Under the pieces are notes generated by a model. That model saw only the letters and a list, made by a program, of their open reading frames with translations, searched no databases and was not told the DNA's origin. Shown one piece after another: positions 1 through 9,302 of a stretch of DNA of 64,000 bases. The stretch comes from Caballeronia temeraria (GTDB taxonomy: Bacteria; Pseudomonadota; Gammaproteobacteria; Burkholderiales; Burkholderiaceae). Location: assembly GCF_001544795.2 (NCBI RefSeq), contig NZ_FCOI02000031.1:28616-92615 (forward strand). Direction: 5' to 3'. A program made the translations under genes and the position numbers. How positions within the stretch are numbered: position 1 is the stretch's first letter; every line of letters starts with the position of its first letter.

Positions 1-359
1 ACTTCTATTACTGGACGTCGATACTCAGTTCGGTGTCGGCGCTGGAGATTTATCGCAAGGTCTATCGCGATGTCGTGACGCCCGCGCGCGTCGTCGAATT
101 GCTGATCCTCAACGAGCAGATGCCGCGTTCGCTGATCGCATCGCTCGAAGGCGTCTGCGACACGCTCGCGAAGCTGCGCACCGATGCGTCCCGCGATTGC
201 GAGCGTTTCGCGGGCAAGCTGCGCGCCGACGTGCTGTACGCCGACATCCGCCAGATACTCGAGACCGGTGTGCACGCGTGGCTCACGCAGTTCCTGAAGC
301 GTGTCGACGAGCTCGGCCTGCGCGTGATGCGCACGTTCCTCATGTTGCCGATCGCGTAA
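1..359 (+). CDS. Alpha-E domain protein, 3' part only
   Basis: The reading frame is open from base 3 and has no start in the window, so only the C-terminal ~118 residues are seen. The helical, Arg/Glu-rich sequence with FYYWTS, YRDVVTPARVVELL and NEQMPRSL matches the alpha-E (DUF403) family. Genes of this family sit in the Anbu operon with an ATP-grasp protein and a transglutaminase-like protein, and that is the context here: the next two genes are a transglutaminase-fold protein (3 bases away) and Anbu. Its biochemical role is not known; peptide ligation or modification with the ATP-grasp partner has been suggested for the operon. The family call is an inference from sequence and context. 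Confidence 0.85.
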   Translation, partial: FYYWTSILSSVSALEIYRKVYRDVVTPARVVELLILNEQMPRSLIASLEGVCDTLAKLRTDASRDCERFAGKLRADVLYADIRQILETGVHAWLTQFLKRVDELGLRVMRTFLMLPIA

Positions 360-362
360 ATC

Positions 363-1136
363 ATGCTGCTGACCATTCGTCACGACATCCGCTATCGCTA
401 TGCGACGCCCGTCACATATTCGATCCAGCAGTTTCGTGTGAGTCCGGCGAGCGGAGCGTCGCAGATCGTGCGGCACTGGCATGTCGAAGGGCCGGGCAAG
501 CTCGACCTCACGCGCGACGCTTACGGCAACGCGCTGCACACGCTTGTGCTGACGAAGCCGCACAGCGAGATCCACGTGAGCGTGGCGGGCGAGATCGAGA
601 CCGAAGCCTTGTCCGATGGCCGTCTCTTCGACGAAGCCGGTCCGATTCCGCTCGAACATTTCACCTGTCCGACGCCGCTGACGTCGCCCGATGCCGCGAT
701 TCGCGAGCTCGCGCAGCGTGTCGATGCGCTCGATACGCCCGCGTCGCTCGTCGCGCTGGCGGAGCGCATCGGCGAGCGCGTGCGGTATCGGCAGGATCCG
801 GCGTATGCCACGGCCGCGCAAGCGCTTGCAAACGGCTTCGGCGATGCACGCGATTTCGCGCATCTGATGCTCGCATGCTGCCGCGCGCGCGGCGTGCCGG
901 CGCGCTGCGTCAGTGGCTATCTGGATTCCGCCGTGCATGCCTGGACCGATGTGTGGATCGAGCACGGCTGGGTGTCGATCGATGCGACGCAGGCCGCATT
1001 CGCCGGCGAACGCCATTGCCGTCTCGCCGTCGCGCGGGATTACGAATCGGCGGCGCCGGTGCGGGGCTCGCGCGTCGGCGGAAAAGAGGAAACGCTGATC
1101 GTGCACGTGAGCACCGAGGCGCGGCCGGATCAATAA
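363..1136 (+). CDS. Transglutaminase-fold protein of the Anbu operon, catalytic Cys missing
   Basis: A protein of 257 residues starting directly after the alpha-E gene. The N-terminal ~90 residues match the bacterial transglutaminase N-terminal domain (IRHDIRYRYATPVTYS). The core fold follows, with VPARCVSGYL, the His region VHAWTDVWI (His192) and SIDAT (Asp207). In active members the Cys lies in a G-V-C-x-D-F-A-H motif. Here residues 160-167 read GDARDFAH, so Ala162 occupies the Cys position; the codon is GCA. His and Asp of the triad remain. The family is normally a Cys peptidase or transamidase; this copy is probably catalytically dead or has a changed role. It is co-directional with Anbu and probably in the same operon. 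Confidence 0.88.
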   Translation: MLLTIRHDIRYRYATPVTYSIQQFRVSPASGASQIVRHWHVEGPGKLDLTRDAYGNALHTLVLTKPHSEIHVSVAGEIETEALSDGRLFDEAGPIPLEHFTCPTPLTSPDAAIRELAQRVDALDTPASLVALAERIGERVRYRQDPAYATAAQALANGFGDARDFAHLMLACCRARGVPARCVSGYLDSAVHAWTDVWIEHGWVSIDATQAAFAGERHCRLAVARDYESAAPVRGSRVGGKEETLIVHVSTEARPDQ

Positions 1137-1203
1137 CGGATGGATGCGACGCGCGGTCGCGCTCAGTACAATGTGGGTTTTGCTTGTTCCAGGACGGATT
1201 GAC

Positions 1204-2070
1204 ATGACTTATTGCGTGGGCATGTGCGTGGACGAGGGACTCGTGTTCCTGTCCGACACGCGCACCAACGCCGGCGTGGACCACGTGAGCGCCGCGCGCA
1301 AGATGGTTGTTTTCGAACAGCCGGGAGAGCGCGTACTCGTCCTGCTCGCGGCGGGCAATCTCGCGCTGACGCAGGCGGTGACGCATCTGCTCGCGGAGCC
1401 GTCCGACCCGAACGCGCCCACGCTCTACACCGTCGCGACGATGGCGGAAGCCGCGCGCATCATCGGCGATGCGGTGCGCGAGGTGCATCGGCGCGACGCG
1501 TTGTCGCTCGCCGAATTCAGCGTCGACTTCAATTGCAGCTTCATCCTCGGCGGGCAGATCTGCGGCCAGCCGCCGCGCCTGTTCATGATCTACGCGGCGG
1601 GGAATTTCATCGAATCGACGCGTGTGTCGCCGTATTTCCAGATCGGCGAATCGAAGTACGGCAAGCCGATCATCGACCGTGTCATTACGCCCGCGTCGCC
1701 GCTCGACGAAGCCGCCAAATGCGCGCTCATCTCGATGGACTCGACGCTGCGCTCGAATCTTTCGGTCGGCCTGCCGCTCGATCTGCTGGTCTACGAGAAG
1801 GACTCGCTGCGCGTCACGCGCTTCGCCACGCTCGACAACAACAGCGCGTACTACCAGATGATCAACAAGACGTGGGGCGAGCGTCTGAGGCAGCTTTTCG
1901 GCGAGATTCCGAACCCTTCGTGGACCGAGCTCGACAACGTCCCGCTGCGGCCGCGCGAAACGCGCAGCACGGTGCCGCGGCTCGTCATCGGCGATCTGCC
2001 ATGTCCCGGCGCGCCCGCGCAGACGCTCGCACAGGACGTCGAATCGAAGGGCAACGCGCCGCAGCGGTAA
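1204..2070 (+). CDS. anbu: Proteasome-type peptidase Anbu
   Basis: A protein of 288 residues. An upstream in-frame ATG at 1144 exists, but the start at 1204 gives MTYCVGMCVDEGL, the conserved Anbu N-terminus in which Thr2 becomes the N-terminal nucleophile after Met removal. An AGGA-type ribosome site precedes it. SDTRTNAGVD and Lys33 (ARKMVVF) fit the proteasome beta-subunit active site. Anbu (ancestral beta subunit, COG3484) forms ring or spiral assemblies in the cytoplasm; its natural substrates are not known. Conserved neighbours are an alpha-E protein, a transglutaminase and an ATP-grasp protein, two of which are seen here. Confidence 0.92.
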   Translation: MTYCVGMCVDEGLVFLSDTRTNAGVDHVSAARKMVVFEQPGERVLVLLAAGNLALTQAVTHLLAEPSDPNAPTLYTVATMAEAARIIGDAVREVHRRDALSLAEFSVDFNCSFILGGQICGQPPRLFMIYAAGNFIESTRVSPYFQIGESKYGKPIIDRVITPASPLDEAAKCALISMDSTLRSNLSVGLPLDLLVYEKDSLRVTRFATLDNNSAYYQMINKTWGERLRQLFGEIPNPSWTELDNVPLRPRETRSTVPRLVIGDLPCPGAPAQTLAQDVESKGNAPQR

Positions 2071-2097
2071 TCTTCGAGATGCGCATGACGGTGCGCA

Positions 2098-2133
2098 AAT
2101 AAAAAAACAGCCATCGGAAAACCGATGGCTGTT
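2098..2133 (-). terminator. Rho-independent terminator of the porin gene
   Basis: A perfect 12-bp stem (AACAGCCATCGG / CCGATGGCTGTT, 2106-2133) with a 4-base loop is followed on the minus strand by an almost pure T run (2098-2107). It lies 58 bases past the porin stop and also ends the gap after Anbu, but the T run fits only leftward transcription. Confidence 0.93.
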
Positions 2134-2190
2134 CGAGGGTGCTGCGATCCTTCCGGCGCGGCACGTGCGTGCCACGCCAGCCGGTTATTC

Positions 2191-3357
2191 TTAGAACTTG
2201 TGGCGCAGACCGATCAGCACCAGTTCCTGGTGGTTGCGGCCGCTGTCGAAGCCGAAATCGCTGATCGAAGCCGTAGCGTCGACCTTCGATTGCGTGCCGT
2301 CCGCGTTCGTCACGCGCTGCGAGCCGCTTGCGTGCTGGTACGCGCCGACTGCGTAGACGTCCGTACGCTTGGACAGCGAGTAGTCGGCGCCCAGGCTGAC
2401 CTGGTGGTAGTTCGCCGAGGTGTCGCCCGCGCCGTGCGTGTACGTGTAGCCCAGACCGAGCAGCGTTGCCGGCGTCAGCTGGAAGTTCAGGTACGTGTTG
2501 GCGACCTGGAACTTCTCTTGTTCGCCAAACGACGACGCGCCGTCCGGCTTGTACTGCGCGAAGCTGTACGATGCGCCGGCCGTGAACGGACCGAACACGT
2601 ATTGACCCGCAGCGCGTGCGATGCCGACTGCGTGAGCCGTCGAATAGCCGCTGTTGATGATCGTGTTGAACAGCGAGTCCGACGACGGGCTGTTCCAGCC
2701 GGTCGCGCGGTTTGCCGTCGGGTTGTTCACGTACAAGTAGCTTGCCGCCACCGAGAACGGACCGTTCGCGTAGGTCGCTGCGCCGCCCCAGGTCTGGCCT
2801 TGGCCCGTCGTGCCTGCCAGGTTGCTGAAGCCGTAGATGCCTTCGAACTGGAAGCCCGAGAACACCGGCGAGACGTACTTGACGGCGTTGCTCACGCGCA
2901 GGCTGTTGTCGTAGTTGTCGACGTCGCCCGGCGTTGCGAAGGCAGCGCCCCAGTAGTTGTCGCCCGTGAGGCCCTGAACCATGTCGACCGACGGGTCATA
3001 CTGACGACCCAACGTGACCGTACCCCACTGGTTGCCGCTCAAGCCGACGAACGCCTGACGACCGAACTCGCGGCCGCCCTGGTTCAGACGACCCGTACCC
3101 GGATCAAAGCCGCTTTCCAACTGGAAAATCGCCTTCAGGCCGCCGCCGAGGTCTTCCTGACCCTTCAAGCCCCAACGCGGGCCGGAGAGCGTGCCGTTGA
3201 CCATGCCGAAGAGGTGGTCGCCGTTTGCGTTAGCGTGGCTGACATATGCGAGACCGGTGTCGATCACGCCATAGAGCGTCACGCTGTTTTGTGCTTGCGC
3301 CGCGCCTGCTGCGCCGAGGAGCGCCAGCGAGAGGGACGTCAGTGCGATTCGTTTCAT
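2191..3357 (-). CDS. Gram-negative general porin (OmpC-like, Burkholderia type)
   Basis: A protein of 388 residues: outer membrane trimeric beta-barrel for diffusion of small solutes. The chosen start gives a classic signal peptide (MKRIALTSLSLALLGAAGAAQA, cut before QNSVTLYG) and has a GGAG site at the right distance; the frame stays open further upstream but without signal. The mature protein opens with SVTLYGVIDTG and ends in GLRHKF with the terminal Phe needed for barrel assembly. Motifs such as LGRQYDPSV and GLKGQEDLGGGLKAIFQLE are typical of betaproteobacterial Porin_4 proteins. It is a single-gene unit with its own terminator. Confidence 0.93.
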   Translation of the reverse strand: MKRIALTSLSLALLGAAGAAQAQNSVTLYGVIDTGLAYVSHANANGDHLFGMVNGTLSGPRWGLKGQEDLGGGLKAIFQLESGFDPGTGRLNQGGREFGRQAFVGLSGNQWGTVTLGRQYDPSVDMVQGLTGDNYWGAAFATPGDVDNYDNSLRVSNAVKYVSPVFSGFQFEGIYGFSNLAGTTGQGQTWGGAATYANGPFSVAASYLYVNNPTANRATGWNSPSSDSLFNTIINSGYSTAHAVGIARAAGQYVFGPFTAGASYSFAQYKPDGASSFGEQEKFQVANTYLNFQLTPATLLGLGYTYTHGAGDTSANYHQVSLGADYSLSKRTDVYAVGAYQHASGSQRVTNADGTQSKVDATASISDFGFDSGRNHQELVLIGLRHKF

Positions 3358-3680
3358 CGAATTCTCCACGCGAATGATTAAAATCGTTGTTGCCGGCGCA
3401 GAGAATAACGCAACGTTTCGTAACTTAAGAAACGAAAAAATATTGACTGTCTCGAAAAACACACACTCGGGCGCGACGCCCGCCTGTCAAGGGTCTCCGG
3501 GCGGTCGTCAGCGAATTTCGGGAGACAGGGCCGTCTCGGAAAAGTTCCGCGCGTAATCAGACATTCGAATCGGACTTTCTGTCGCGGATATTCGATTATT
3601 CCCGATTCAAATAACAAACGGCTGTGCCGGTACGCGATTTTTCGGATTAGACGGACAGCCGCGCAGTGTCGCGCGAGCGA
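3358..3680. other. Intergenic region upstream of the porin gene
   Basis: No supported gene. It is more AT-rich than its flanks near the porin and must hold the porin promoter and 5' leader. A 6-bp inverted repeat CGTTTC/GAAACG (3414-3419 and 3429-3434) lies about 60 bases before the porin start and could be a leader hairpin. I could not assign a convincing -35/-10 pair. Confidence 0.5.
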
Positions 3681-5015
3681 CTAGTCTTGTGCGTCGTCGC
3701 GTCCGGCGTCGCGGCGAGACAACAGTGCGACCGCCACGCCCGCGCCGGCGGCGACGAGCACCGCGCGCCACGGATGCCGCCGCACCGCCGCATTGGCGTG
3801 CGACGCTTTGCGGCCCGCACCGACCATCGCGAGCGCGGTGGCGCGCGTGGCCGTCGATTCGGCGCGCGCCAGCTTGCGCGACAACTCCAGCGCCCGCGCC
3901 ACGGCGGACACTCTCTTGCGCGCCTGTCCGGTGAGCTGCTGAGCATGCTGCGCGCGCGCGCCGATCGCGCGTCGGGCGCTCGCGCTGACGGGCGCGTCCG
4001 CGCGAGCGCTGGCGGGCGTCACCGGCGCGGTCGTGGATGCCGCCGCCGTGACGGGCACCGAAGTGCGCGTCGATGCCGCAAGCAGCGAGCCGATTTTCGC
4101 GCGGCTGCCCGGCGGCACGCGGCCATTGTTTTGCTGGCCCCACGCGCCACGCGGATCGTGCAGACGTGCGCGCGCCGCGGAAAACTCCGCGCCGAGCAGG
4201 AGTACGGCGGCGGAGAAATACAGCCACATCAGGAGCACGGCAAGCGAACCCGCCGCGCCGAACGCGCTCGCGGTGCCCGCATGCGTCAGATAAACGGCGA
4301 ACAGTTTCTTGCCCGCGGAAAAGAGCAGCGCGGCGACGAGCCCGCCGACGAGCGCATCGCGCCATTGCACGGGCGCATCGGGCAGGAACTTCAACAAGGC
4401 GCCGAACGCGACGGTCAAAATCGCGAGCCCGACCACGAGTTGCACGACATCGCCGACGATCACGAACGGCGAGTTCGCCCAGAGCCACATGCCGACCGCC
4501 TGAATCGCGGTATCGAGCACGAGCGAAACGATCAACAGAAACGCGACGCCGAGCACGAGCCCGAACGAGACGAGCCGCACGCGCACCATCGTGATGATGC
4601 TGGAGCGCGTTTCGCCGGCCATCGGCCAGACGATGTTGAGCGCCGTATTGAGCGATGAAAACGTCGCCGACGCGCCAATCGCCAGCAGCGCGAAGGAGAT
4701 GATCGCGGCGAGCCCCGTCCCGCTGCTGCGATGCGCGTTCTCGACAATGCTCTGCACGCCCGACGCGGCCTGATCGCCGATGAGTCCGTTCACCTGATGA
4801 AAGAGCTGCCCGCGCGCGGCTTCCGGCCCGAAGATCCAGCCCGCGACGGCGATCACCATGACGAGCGTCGGCGCGAGCGAGAAGGCCGAGTAGAAAGCGA
4901 TGCTCGCGGCCATTGCAGCGCAGCGGTTCTCCGAGAATTGTTTGAGCGCGCCGAGCGCCCACGAAGCGTCTTTCTTCACGGCCGCTTCGATCTTTTGCGT
5001 TGAGACGGAACTCAT
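3681..5015 (-). CDS. YihY/BrkB family inner membrane protein with ElaB/YqjD-like tail
   Basis: A protein of 444 residues. The start MSSVSTQKIEAAVKKDASWA is preceded by GAGAGG. Residues ~30-290 carry the YihY/BrkB core: about six membrane segments, with FSENRCAAMAASIAFYSAFSLAP and LLMWLYFSAAVLLLGAEF, both typical. The family is often annotated as 'ribonuclease BN', which is wrong; its true function is unknown. After a long Ala/Arg/Thr-rich linker, the last ~50 residues (VRRHPWRAVLVAAGAGVAVA) look like the DUF883 ElaB/YqjD C-terminal membrane anchor. That tail is unusual for YihY proteins. It sits alone on the minus strand, divergent from fdnG. Confidence 0.87.
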   Translation of the reverse strand: MSSVSTQKIEAAVKKDASWALGALKQFSENRCAAMAASIAFYSAFSLAPTLVMVIAVAGWIFGPEAARGQLFHQVNGLIGDQAASGVQSIVENAHRSSGTGLAAIISFALLAIGASATFSSLNTALNIVWPMAGETRSSIITMVRVRLVSFGLVLGVAFLLIVSLVLDTAIQAVGMWLWANSPFVIVGDVVQLVVGLAILTVAFGALLKFLPDAPVQWRDALVGGLVAALLFSAGKKLFAVYLTHAGTASAFGAAGSLAVLLMWLYFSAAVLLLGAEFSAARARLHDPRGAWGQQNNGRVPPGSRAKIGSLLAASTRTSVPVTAAASTTAPVTPASARADAPVSASARRAIGARAQHAQQLTGQARKRVSAVARALELSRKLARAESTATRATALAMVGAGRKASHANAAVRRHPWRAVLVAAGAGVAVALLSRRDAGRDDAQD

Positions 5016-5279
5016 GACGACCTCTCGGTTCGATGAATGGAGCGCGGATGTCCGCCGATGTCGTTCTCGTCGAGCACGTTCCATTCCAGAACATGCCGCT
5101 TCAGGCGCGCGACTTGCTGGAAAAACGGGGTTTGCGCCTGGCGACGAATGAATTATTCGTTGCATGTATCTCGGGCAGCAGGCGGATTGGTGCAAATACC
5201 GTGTCATCCTGTCTGCGAGATGTAATCGGGCACCATATACTTCAGTAACCCACTTTACGACGACGCGCCGAGGGCAATC

Positions 5280-8200
5280 ATGCTCCAAATGTCACGTCGA
5301 CAGTTCCTCAAGGTCTCCGCGAGCACGCTCGCCGGTTCGAGCCTGGCGGCAATGGGCTTCTCTCCGGCACCCGCACTCGCCGAAGTCCGGCAGTACAAAC
5401 TGTCGCGCACCACAGAAACGCGTAACACCTGTCCGTACTGCTCGGTCGGATGCGGCATTCTGATGTACGGGCTCGGCGACAACGCCAAGAATGCCAAGTC
5501 GAGCATCATCCACATAGAAGGCGATCCGGATCATCCGGTCAATCGCGGCACGCTCTGCCCGAAAGGCGCTTCGCTCATCGACTTCATTCATAGCCCGAGC
5601 CGGCTCATGTATCCCGAGCATCGGGCGCCGGGGTCGAACGAGTGGAAACGCATCTCGTGGGACGACGCGCTCGATCGCATCGCCGTGCTGTTGAAAGAAG
5701 ATCGCGATGCGAACTTCGTCGAGAGCACGCCTGACGGCAAGAAGGTCAATCGCTGGCTGACCTCGGGCTTTCTGGCGGCATCGGCGGGCAGCAACGAGGT
5801 CGGCTATCTGACGCACAAGACCGTGCGTAGCTGGGGAATGCTCGCATTCGACAATCAGGCGCGTGTCTGACATGGCCCGACGGTGGCAGGTCTTGCCCCG
5901 ACGTTTGGCCGTGGAGCGATGACGAACCATTGGGTCGACATCAAGAACGCGGACGTGATTCTCGTGATGGGCGGCAATGCAGCCGAGGCGCATCCGTGCG
6001 GCTTCAAGTGGGTGACCGAGGCGAAGGCGCATCGGCGCGCGCGTCTGATCGTCGTCGATCCGCGCTTCACGCGCACGGCATCGATCGCGGATTTCTACGC
6101 GCCGATTCGCACCGGCACGGACATCGCGTTCCTGGGCGGCGTCATCAACTATCTGCTCACGAACGACAAGATCCAGCACGAGTACGTGAAGAATTACACG
6201 GACATGTCGTTCATCGTGCGCGAGGACTTCGCGTTCAAGGATGGCGTGTTTTCGGGCTACGACGCCGAGCATCGCAAGTACGACAAGACGAGCTGGGACT
6301 ACGAGCGCGGCGACGACGGCTTCGTGAAAACCGATCCGACCTTGCAGGATCCGCGCTGCGTCTACAACCTGCTGAAGCAGCATTACGCCGCGTACACGCC
6401 GGAGATGGTGACAAAGGTCTGCGGCACGCCGACCGACAAGTTCCTCAAGGTCTGCGAGATGCTCGCGAGCACCGCCGCGCCCAATCGCGCGGGCACGATC
6501 CTCTATGCGCTCGGCTGGACGCATCATTCGGTCGGCGCGCAGATGATCCGCACGGGCGCGATGGTGCAGCTTCTGCTCGGCAACATCGGCATCGCGGGCG
6601 GCGGCATGAATGCGTTGCGCGGGCACTCGAACATCCAGGGTCTCACCGATCTGGGCCTCATGTCGAACCTGCTGCCCGGCTACATGACCTTGCCGATGGA
6701 AGGCGAGCAGAACTACGACGACTACATCAAGAAGCGTGCGGCGCAGCCGCTTCGGCCGAATCAGTTGAGCTACTGGAAGAACTATCGCGCGTTCTATGTG
6801 AGCTTCATGAAGTCGTGGTGGGGCGACAACGCGACGGCCGACAACAACTTCGGCTACGACATGCTGCCCAAGCTCGACAAGTCCTACGACATGCTGCAGG
6901 TCTTCGAGCTGATGGCCGCGGGCAAGATGAACGGCTATATCTGCCAGGGCTTCAATCCGCTCGCGGCAGCGCCGAACAAGGCGAAGATCGGGCTCGGTCT
7001 GTCGAAGCTGAAGTGGCTCGTCATCATGGATCCGCTCGCGACAGAGACGTCGGAGTTCTGGAAGAATCACGGCGAATTCAATGACGTCGATGCATCGAAG
7101 ATCCAGACCGAAGTGTTCCGCCTGCCGACGAGCTGCTTCGCGGAAGAACGCGGCTCGCTCGTGAGTTCGTCACGTGTGTTGCAGTGGCACTGGCAGGGCA
7201 CGACGCCGCCGGGAGAAGCGAGGAGCGATCTCGAGATCATGTCGGGATTGTGGCTGCGCATGCGTCGCGCCTATCAGGAGAAGGGCGGCAAGTATCCCGA
7301 TCCGATCCTGAAGATGACGTGGCCGTATGCCGACCCCGAAAGCCCGACGCCCGAAGAGATCGCGATGGAGTACAACGGCCGCGCGCTCGCCGACGTCACC
7401 GATCCCACCGATCAGACCAAAGTGCTCGCGAAACGCGGCGAGCAGCTCGCGAGCTTCGCGCAGCTGCGCGACGACGGCTCGACGGCGAGCGGTTGCTGGA
7501 TCTTCTGCGGATCGTGGACGCAGGCGGGCAACCAGATGGGACGCCGCGACAACTCGGACCCGACGGGCATCGGTCAGACATTGAACTGGGCGTGGGCATG
7601 GCCGGTGAATCGCCGCGTGCTGTACAACCGCGCATCGTGCGATGTGAACGGCAAGCCCTTCGACCCGGCGCGCAAGCTGATCGCATGGAACGGCAGAGCG
7701 TGGGCAGGCGCGGACATTCCCGACTTCAAGGTCGACGAGCCGCCGGACAAGGGCATGAGTCCGTTCATCATGAATCCGGAAGGCGTCGCGCGATTCTTCG
7801 CACGCGACGGCATGAATGAAGGACCGTTCCCCGCGCACTACGAGCCGTTCGAAACGCCGCTCGGCTACAACCCGTTTTTCCCGGACAACAAGGCCGTGAC
7901 GAGCAATCCGGCGGCGCGCGTGTTTCCCGACGATCGCGCCGCGTTCGGCACCGCCGACAAGTTCCCGGACACCGCGACCACGTACCGCCTCACCGAGCAT
8001 TTCCACTACTGGACCAAGCACGCGCGCCTGAACGCGATCGTGCAGCCGCAGCAGTTCGTGGAGATCGGCGAGGAGCATGCGAAGGAAGTGGGCGTCGTCG
8101 CGGGCGATCGCGTGAAGGTGTCGAGCAATCGCGGGCATATCGTCGCGGTGGCGCTCGTCACGAAGCGCATCAAGCCATTGACCGTGGAGGGCAAGAAGGT

Positions 8201-8348
8201 GCACACCGTCGGCCTGCCGCTGCACTGGGGCTTCAAGGGCCTCACGCAGCCGGGCTATCTCGTCAACACACTCACGCCTTCCGTGGGCGACGGCAACTCG
8301 CAGACACCCGAGTTCAAGTCGTTCCTCGTGAAGGTCGAGAAGGCATAG
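5280..8348 (+). CDS. fdnG: Formate dehydrogenase-N alpha subunit, selenoprotein
   Basis: A protein of 1022 residues if the UGA at 5868-5870 is read as selenocysteine (Sec197). It is the periplasmic catalytic subunit that oxidises formate to CO2, using molybdopterin guanine dinucleotide and one 4Fe-4S cluster. The twin-arginine signal (SRRQFLK, Arg6-Arg7) is followed by a cut site near ALA34. Cluster cysteines are 51, 54, 58 and 93. The UGA context, NQARV-U-HGPTVAGLAP, is the same as in E. coli FdnG, and the frame continues without break to TAG. Length is close to E. coli FdnG (1015). Gene finders that stop at UGA split it into a 196-residue piece and an 821-residue piece. It is first in an operon with the beta and gamma subunits and fdhE. 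Confidence 0.96.
5868..5910 (+). promoter_or_regulatory. Bacterial SECIS element of fdnG
   Basis: The UGA at 5868 is followed at once by a hairpin-forming sequence with the GGUCU apical loop motif (5889-5893) flanked by GGCA/TGCC pairing, at the spacing seen in E. coli fdhF and fdnG. This loop is what SelB's C-terminal winged-helix domain binds to bring Sec-tRNA to the ribosome. The element lies within the coding sequence. Confidence 0.9.
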
Positions 8349-8357
8349 GGGGACGAG

Positions 8358-9302
8358 ATGGCTCTGCAATCGCTCGATATCAAGCGTCTCTCCGCGACGA
8401 CCGTGCCGCAGACGCAAATACGCGAGCCGGCGACGGGCACGGTGGCGAAGCTCATCGACGTGTCGAAGTGCATCGGCTGCAAGGCGTGTCAGACGGCGTG
8501 CATGGAATGGAACGATCTGCGCGACGACATCGGTCACACGACCGGCATCTATGACAATCCGCGCGACCTCACGGAACATTCGTGGACGGTGATGCGTTTC
8601 ACCGAATACGAAAATCCGAAGGGCGACCTCGAGTGGCTGATCCGCAAGGACGGCTGCATGCATTGCGAGGATCCGGGTTGTCTGAAGGCGTGTCCGTCGC
8701 CGGGCGCGATCGTGCAGTACACGAACGGCATCGTGGATTTTCACGAGGAGAACTGCATCGGCTGCGGCTACTGCATCACCGGTTGCCCGTTCAATATTCC
8801 GCGGCTCTCGAAGGAAGATCATCGCGTGTACAAGTGCACGCTGTGTTCGGATCGCGTCGCGGTCGGGCAGGAGCCCGCGTGCGTGAAGACGTGTCCGACC
8901 GGCGCGATCATGTTCGGCACCAAGGTCGACATGCATCAGCAGGCGGCCGAACGCATCGAGGATCTGAAGGAGCGCGGCTTCGCGAATGCGGGTCTCTACG
9001 ATCCCGCGGGCGTGGGCGGCACGCACGTCATGTACGTGCTGCATCATGCGGATCAGCCGGAGCTGTATCACGGGCTCGCGAAGGACCCGCACATCAGCCC
9101 GCTCGTGTCGATCTGGAAGGGCGTGACGAAGCCGCTCGCGATGGTGGGCATCGCGCTCGCGGCGCTCGCGGGCTTCTTCCATTACACGCGTATCGGCCCG
9201 AACGAAGTGAGCGAGGACGACGAGCTGGAAGCGCATCGCGAAGCGGAAGAAGTGCGGCGTCGCCGGGAAGGCGGACAGGAGCGTACAGATGAAACACGAT
9301 AG
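8358..9302 (+). CDS. fdnH: Formate dehydrogenase-N beta subunit (4Fe-4S electron transfer)
   Basis: A protein of 314 residues, 9 bases after fdnG. It passes electrons from the alpha subunit to the membrane cytochrome. Four ferredoxin-type clusters are visible: CIGCKACQTAC near residue 38, CMHCEDPGCLKAC near 100, CIGCGYCITGCPF near 134, and CTLCSDR with CVKTCPTGA near 160-180. A single membrane helix (PLAMVGIALAALAGFF, ~255-272) anchors it, followed by a long charged tail (DDELEAHREAEEVRRRR) longer than in E. coli. Its 3' end overlaps fdnI by 14 bases. Confidence 0.95.
   Translation: MALQSLDIKRLSATTVPQTQIREPATGTVAKLIDVSKCIGCKACQTACMEWNDLRDDIGHTTGIYDNPRDLTEHSWTVMRFTEYENPKGDLEWLIRKDGCMHCEDPGCLKACPSPGAIVQYTNGIVDFHEENCIGCGYCITGCPFNIPRLSKEDHRVYKCTLCSDRVAVGQEPACVKTCPTGAIMFGTKVDMHQQAAERIEDLKERGFANAGLYDPAGVGGTHVMYVLHHADQPELYHGLAKDPHISPLVSIWKGVTKPLAMVGIALAALAGFFHYTRIGPNEVSEDDELEAHREAEEVRRRREGGQERTDETR

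Noticed and set aside
910..2175. Minus-strand open frame of 421 codons across the transglutaminase and Anbu genes
   Set aside because: Arg/His-rich composition typical of antisense frames in GC-rich genes; no family motif, and the plus-strand genes are certain.
5292..7070. Minus-strand open frame of 592 codons over fdnG
   Set aside because: Antisense shadow of a firmly identified selenoprotein gene; low-complexity Arg/Ala/Val sequence and no ribosome site.
7170..9236. Minus-strand open frame of 688 codons over fdnG/fdnH
   Set aside because: Shadow frame created by GC bias; no recognisable domain.
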